Translations under genes and position numbers: made by a program
The notes under the pieces: model-generated
Told to the model about the DNA's origin: nothing
The model's database searches: none
What the model saw: the letters and a program-made list of their open reading frames with translations, nothing else
Shown here: in pieces, positions 62,115-64,000 of the stretch
Layout: every line of letters begins with the position of its first letter
How positions within the stretch are numbered: position 1 is the stretch's first letter
Assembly: GCA_905250125.1 (NCBI GenBank)
Contig: CAJNOL010000158.1
Span: 62,001-126,000 of the forward strand
Reading direction: 5' to 3'
DNA length: 64,000 nucleotides
DNA from: Rotaria sordida
Taxonomy: Eukaryota; Rotifera; Eurotatoria; Philodinida; Philodinidae

Positions 62115-63069
62115 ACCACTATTATCTTGTTCAGTATCATTTTGATTATTGTTTGATGTCGGAGTCACTTCGTATGCTGGTGGTGGTCCATCTATTTTAA
62201 AATAAATTCAATAGAAATCATTCATTCTTAAGATATTTTTTTTTACTACGAACATCTAAATATGGATAATTTACATTTTTCTTGTAAAGAATTCAAATAT
62301 TTCTTATAATTTTTCAAATATGTGTCTTATTATGTAAGAGTTCATTGGTTTAGTCTCGAACTCGATCTAATGGATTATATTCTAATAGTAACAGTCAATG
62401 AGTAAACAATTGTTATAAAATACATAAATAATTTTATTACAAGGTTTCAATATGCATTCTCATTGTCATCAAGAACCAATAGCAACGGAACAAACGAGAG
62501 AGAACTCTTATATATATGTATATATCGATATAATTGACTTCTTTTGACAAAGTAAATGTACTTGAATAAAAACATTATTCTCTCTATAGCGAACATCCTT
62601 CAGACTTTTCAAAAGTATCCATTATAAGAAGACTTGGTAGTTTCTAATTACTCAGAACAATGATTTCGACCTTCGAACTCACTGAAACATATAAGCAGTA
62701 TTTCGGATCGAAGAATCTCCAAAATTTTCTCAATGATTTCTGATCGTTTCCTGTCGGGAATAATAGAATGTTGATCGAAGGTCACAGAGAAAAATTTGGA
62801 GACTTTCCGATCAGAATCAATCCGTTACACAGTTCGGATCTGAAAAATGTTGAAGTCTACTTCTATAATAAACAAACATATAATTACAGTATATCAAGAA
62901 TCGATAATACGTATTACAGCATATGAAAATATATTTAATTAACTTATATCTTACCCAACGGAGTGACTTGTGTTGTTGCAGGTACTTCTGTTACTTCATG
63001 AATTGGTGCAGTAGGCGTTGTCGATTGCTCGACTACAACTGCTCCATGATTCGCACTGTTATTATTCAT
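61361..63069 (-). CDS. NDFIP: NDFIP-type Nedd4-family-interacting membrane adaptor
   Basis: Exons 63069-62955, 62191-61944, 61865-61771 and 61706-61361 (phases 1, 0, 2), 267 aa; human NDFIP1 is 221 and NDFIP2 336. The cytosolic N-terminal half carries PY motifs PPPAY (residues 41-45), PPPPY (79-83) and LPHY (97-100), which bind WW domains of Nedd4/Itch ubiquitin ligases. A run of about ten alanines lies between the first two. Three membrane helices follow: around FLMALFVIAFFFNWLGFLAV, AARFGAMSGFGLSVAKW and NFVFAIVLFAGFFLFVRG. The FFFNWLGF and GAxxGFGLS words are family signatures. NDFIPs sit on Golgi/endosomes and recruit HECT ligases to membrane cargo. Intron 1 is 763 bp; intron 2 contains a 29-base A-run. 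The ATG at 63069 follows upstream frame noise and gives a hydrophilic start. Confidence 0.9.
61903..61931 (-). repeat. 29-bp poly-A run in NDFIP intron 2
   Basis: An uninterrupted adenine run on the plus strand (poly-T on the coding strand) lies between exons 2 and 3. It acts as the polypyrimidine-rich part of this intron and is prone to length error in sequencing. Confidence 0.8.
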
Positions 63070-63585
63070 AATATGTCTATTGCGAAATGTAAGAAAAAAA
63101 GAACGAAAAGAATCTAAAATTAAATCATGAATTATAATATTTATATATATTAAAAAACAAAAAAAAAACACCAGAATCGAAAACATCTCATTAATTTTCT
63201 TCTCTTTTTTTTTATCTCGTAGTATTATTATTATTATTTTTTTTTTTGTTTTTGATTCAATATTAGAGAAGACGTTTTAGAAAAATAGTGTATACATATA
63301 TATAAAGCAAAGCAACCGAGAAAAAAAAATGTTTGTATAGAATAAAAATCGCAAGATATAAGTCAATAGATTTAAAAAGAAAAATGGACAAACACAATCT
63401 GATTGCAACAAATAAGAAGAAAACGAAAGATATTACTTTATACATAAAAAAAAAAACGGAAGATAAAAAGAAAACATTGACCTGAATTTAAACTCGAGTG
63501 AACAAAAAACAACAACAACAATGAAAATAAGAATCACTGTATTCACAAAATAAAAAATATTAAAATTCATATATATATATGTATA

Positions 63586-63897
63586 TTACTTATGTGTAGT
63601 TGTTCCATTACCATTCGTTGTATTTGAACTATTTGAATGTTGTAAACTGATCACTGAAGCACGATTATTATGTTGAGAATTTCTTGTTAACATTTGTTTA
63701 TCATGTGGAAATAATTGAACAGCTGTATTAGCAGTAAAAAAATGTATATCTTGCATTGTATCAGTTAAATCAGTAATATTAATACCTAATTTTGTTATTT
63801 CATTATCTAATTGTAATAATTCACATCGTTGTTTTTCTAGAAGTATTGAAAGTTGTTGAATACGATCTTCATTATATTCAGCTAATTCATGTTGCAT
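63586..63897 (-). CDS. C-terminal exon of a coiled-coil protein, cut by window edge
   Basis: A 312-bp exon runs from an acceptor (TTTAG before 63897) to a TAA at 63588-63586. The first half is a clear coiled coil with heptad Leu/Ile (RIQQLSILLEKQRCELLQL, then ITKLGINITDLTDTM). The tail is Ser/Asn/Thr-rich and ends GNGTTTHK. The exon happens to begin with ATG, but because it follows an acceptor, upstream exons probably lie beyond the window edge. A donor-like GTAATA overlaps the stop (63590-63585), so the exon could instead splice onward and continue. I do not recognise the family. Confidence 0.55.
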   Translation of the reverse strand: MQHELAEYNEDRIQQLSILLEKQRCELLQLDNEITKLGINITDLTDTMQDIHFFTANTAVQLFPHDKQMLTRNSQHNNRASVISLQHSNSSNTTNGNGTTTHK

Positions 63898-64000
63898 CTA
63901 AATACAAAATTTATTTGTAAATAATTTATAAACTATAATCTTATATTTTGTTCTATTTCATTTCTTTTCAAAAACCTTCAGAAAAAAAACAAATTGCGAA

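Noticed and set aside
1-64000. tRNA, rRNA, CRISPR arrays, operons and bacterial-type signals
   Set aside because: I saw no cloverleaf-like sequence with A and B boxes, no rRNA segment and no regularly spaced direct repeats with unique spacers. The window is eukaryotic, so Shine-Dalgarno sites and operons do not apply.

Overview
The window is nuclear DNA from a small-genome animal. It is strongly AT-rich, and the genes are broken by many GT-AG introns of about 50-70 bp. The proteins are clearly metazoan (F-spondin, VPS35L, CNOT2, cystinosin, NDFIP). A/T-ending codons, tiny introns, many short inverted-repeat elements, an animal copy of a SUKH (SMI1/KNR4) domain and TGTGGG-like repeats together suggest a rotifer, probably bdelloid. 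That assignment is an inference. I rebuilt exon chains by hand from splice signals, reading phase and recognisable protein similarity; every complete multi-exon gene model sums to a whole number of codons.

Layout. 0-0.3 kb: start of a minus-strand SUKH-domain gene, cut by the window edge. 1.1-4.8 kb: cystinosin (minus, two exons, 2.5-kb intron). 5.9-8.4 kb: CNOT2 (plus, four exons) with a long-hairpin element in intron 2. 8.4-21.4 kb: a gene-free block of mobile and repeated DNA. It holds a GATCACC-type inverted-repeat element, a GCATGC-rich tract with an assembly gap, a ~92-bp satellite split by a 1.36-kb element, G-rich TGTGGG-like hairpins, and a 2.57-kb hAT-like element. 21.4-22.6 kb: an intronless 411-aa helical protein with a hydrophobic hairpin. 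26.1-27.8 kb: an unrecognised 256-aa five-exon gene. 31.1-32.3 kb: an ankyrin-repeat gene. 33.4-34.3 kb: a six-AT-hook protein. 36.9-45.0 kb: a very large F-spondin-like gene. 45.4-46.1 kb: nested hairpin elements. 47.5-55.6 kb: VPS35L (minus, 22 exons). 59.4-60.2 kb: a second ankyrin-repeat gene. 61.4-63.1 kb: an NDFIP-type Nedd4 adaptor (minus). 63.6 kb to the end: last visible exon(s) of a coiled-coil gene (minus).

The genes do not form one pathway. Several act in the endolysosomal system (cystinosin in the lysosome membrane, VPS35L in endosomal recycling, NDFIP on Golgi/endosomes), but I see no evidence that the neighbourhood is functional. The most interesting item is the F-spondin-like gene. 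Its Reeler-Spondin_N-TSR-Kunitz body has been duplicated internally (two Spondin_N, eight TSR and three Kunitz domains). The first Spondin_N domain also carries two adjacent, homologous exons with identical phases that can only be used one at a time, so they look like mutually exclusive alternative exons.
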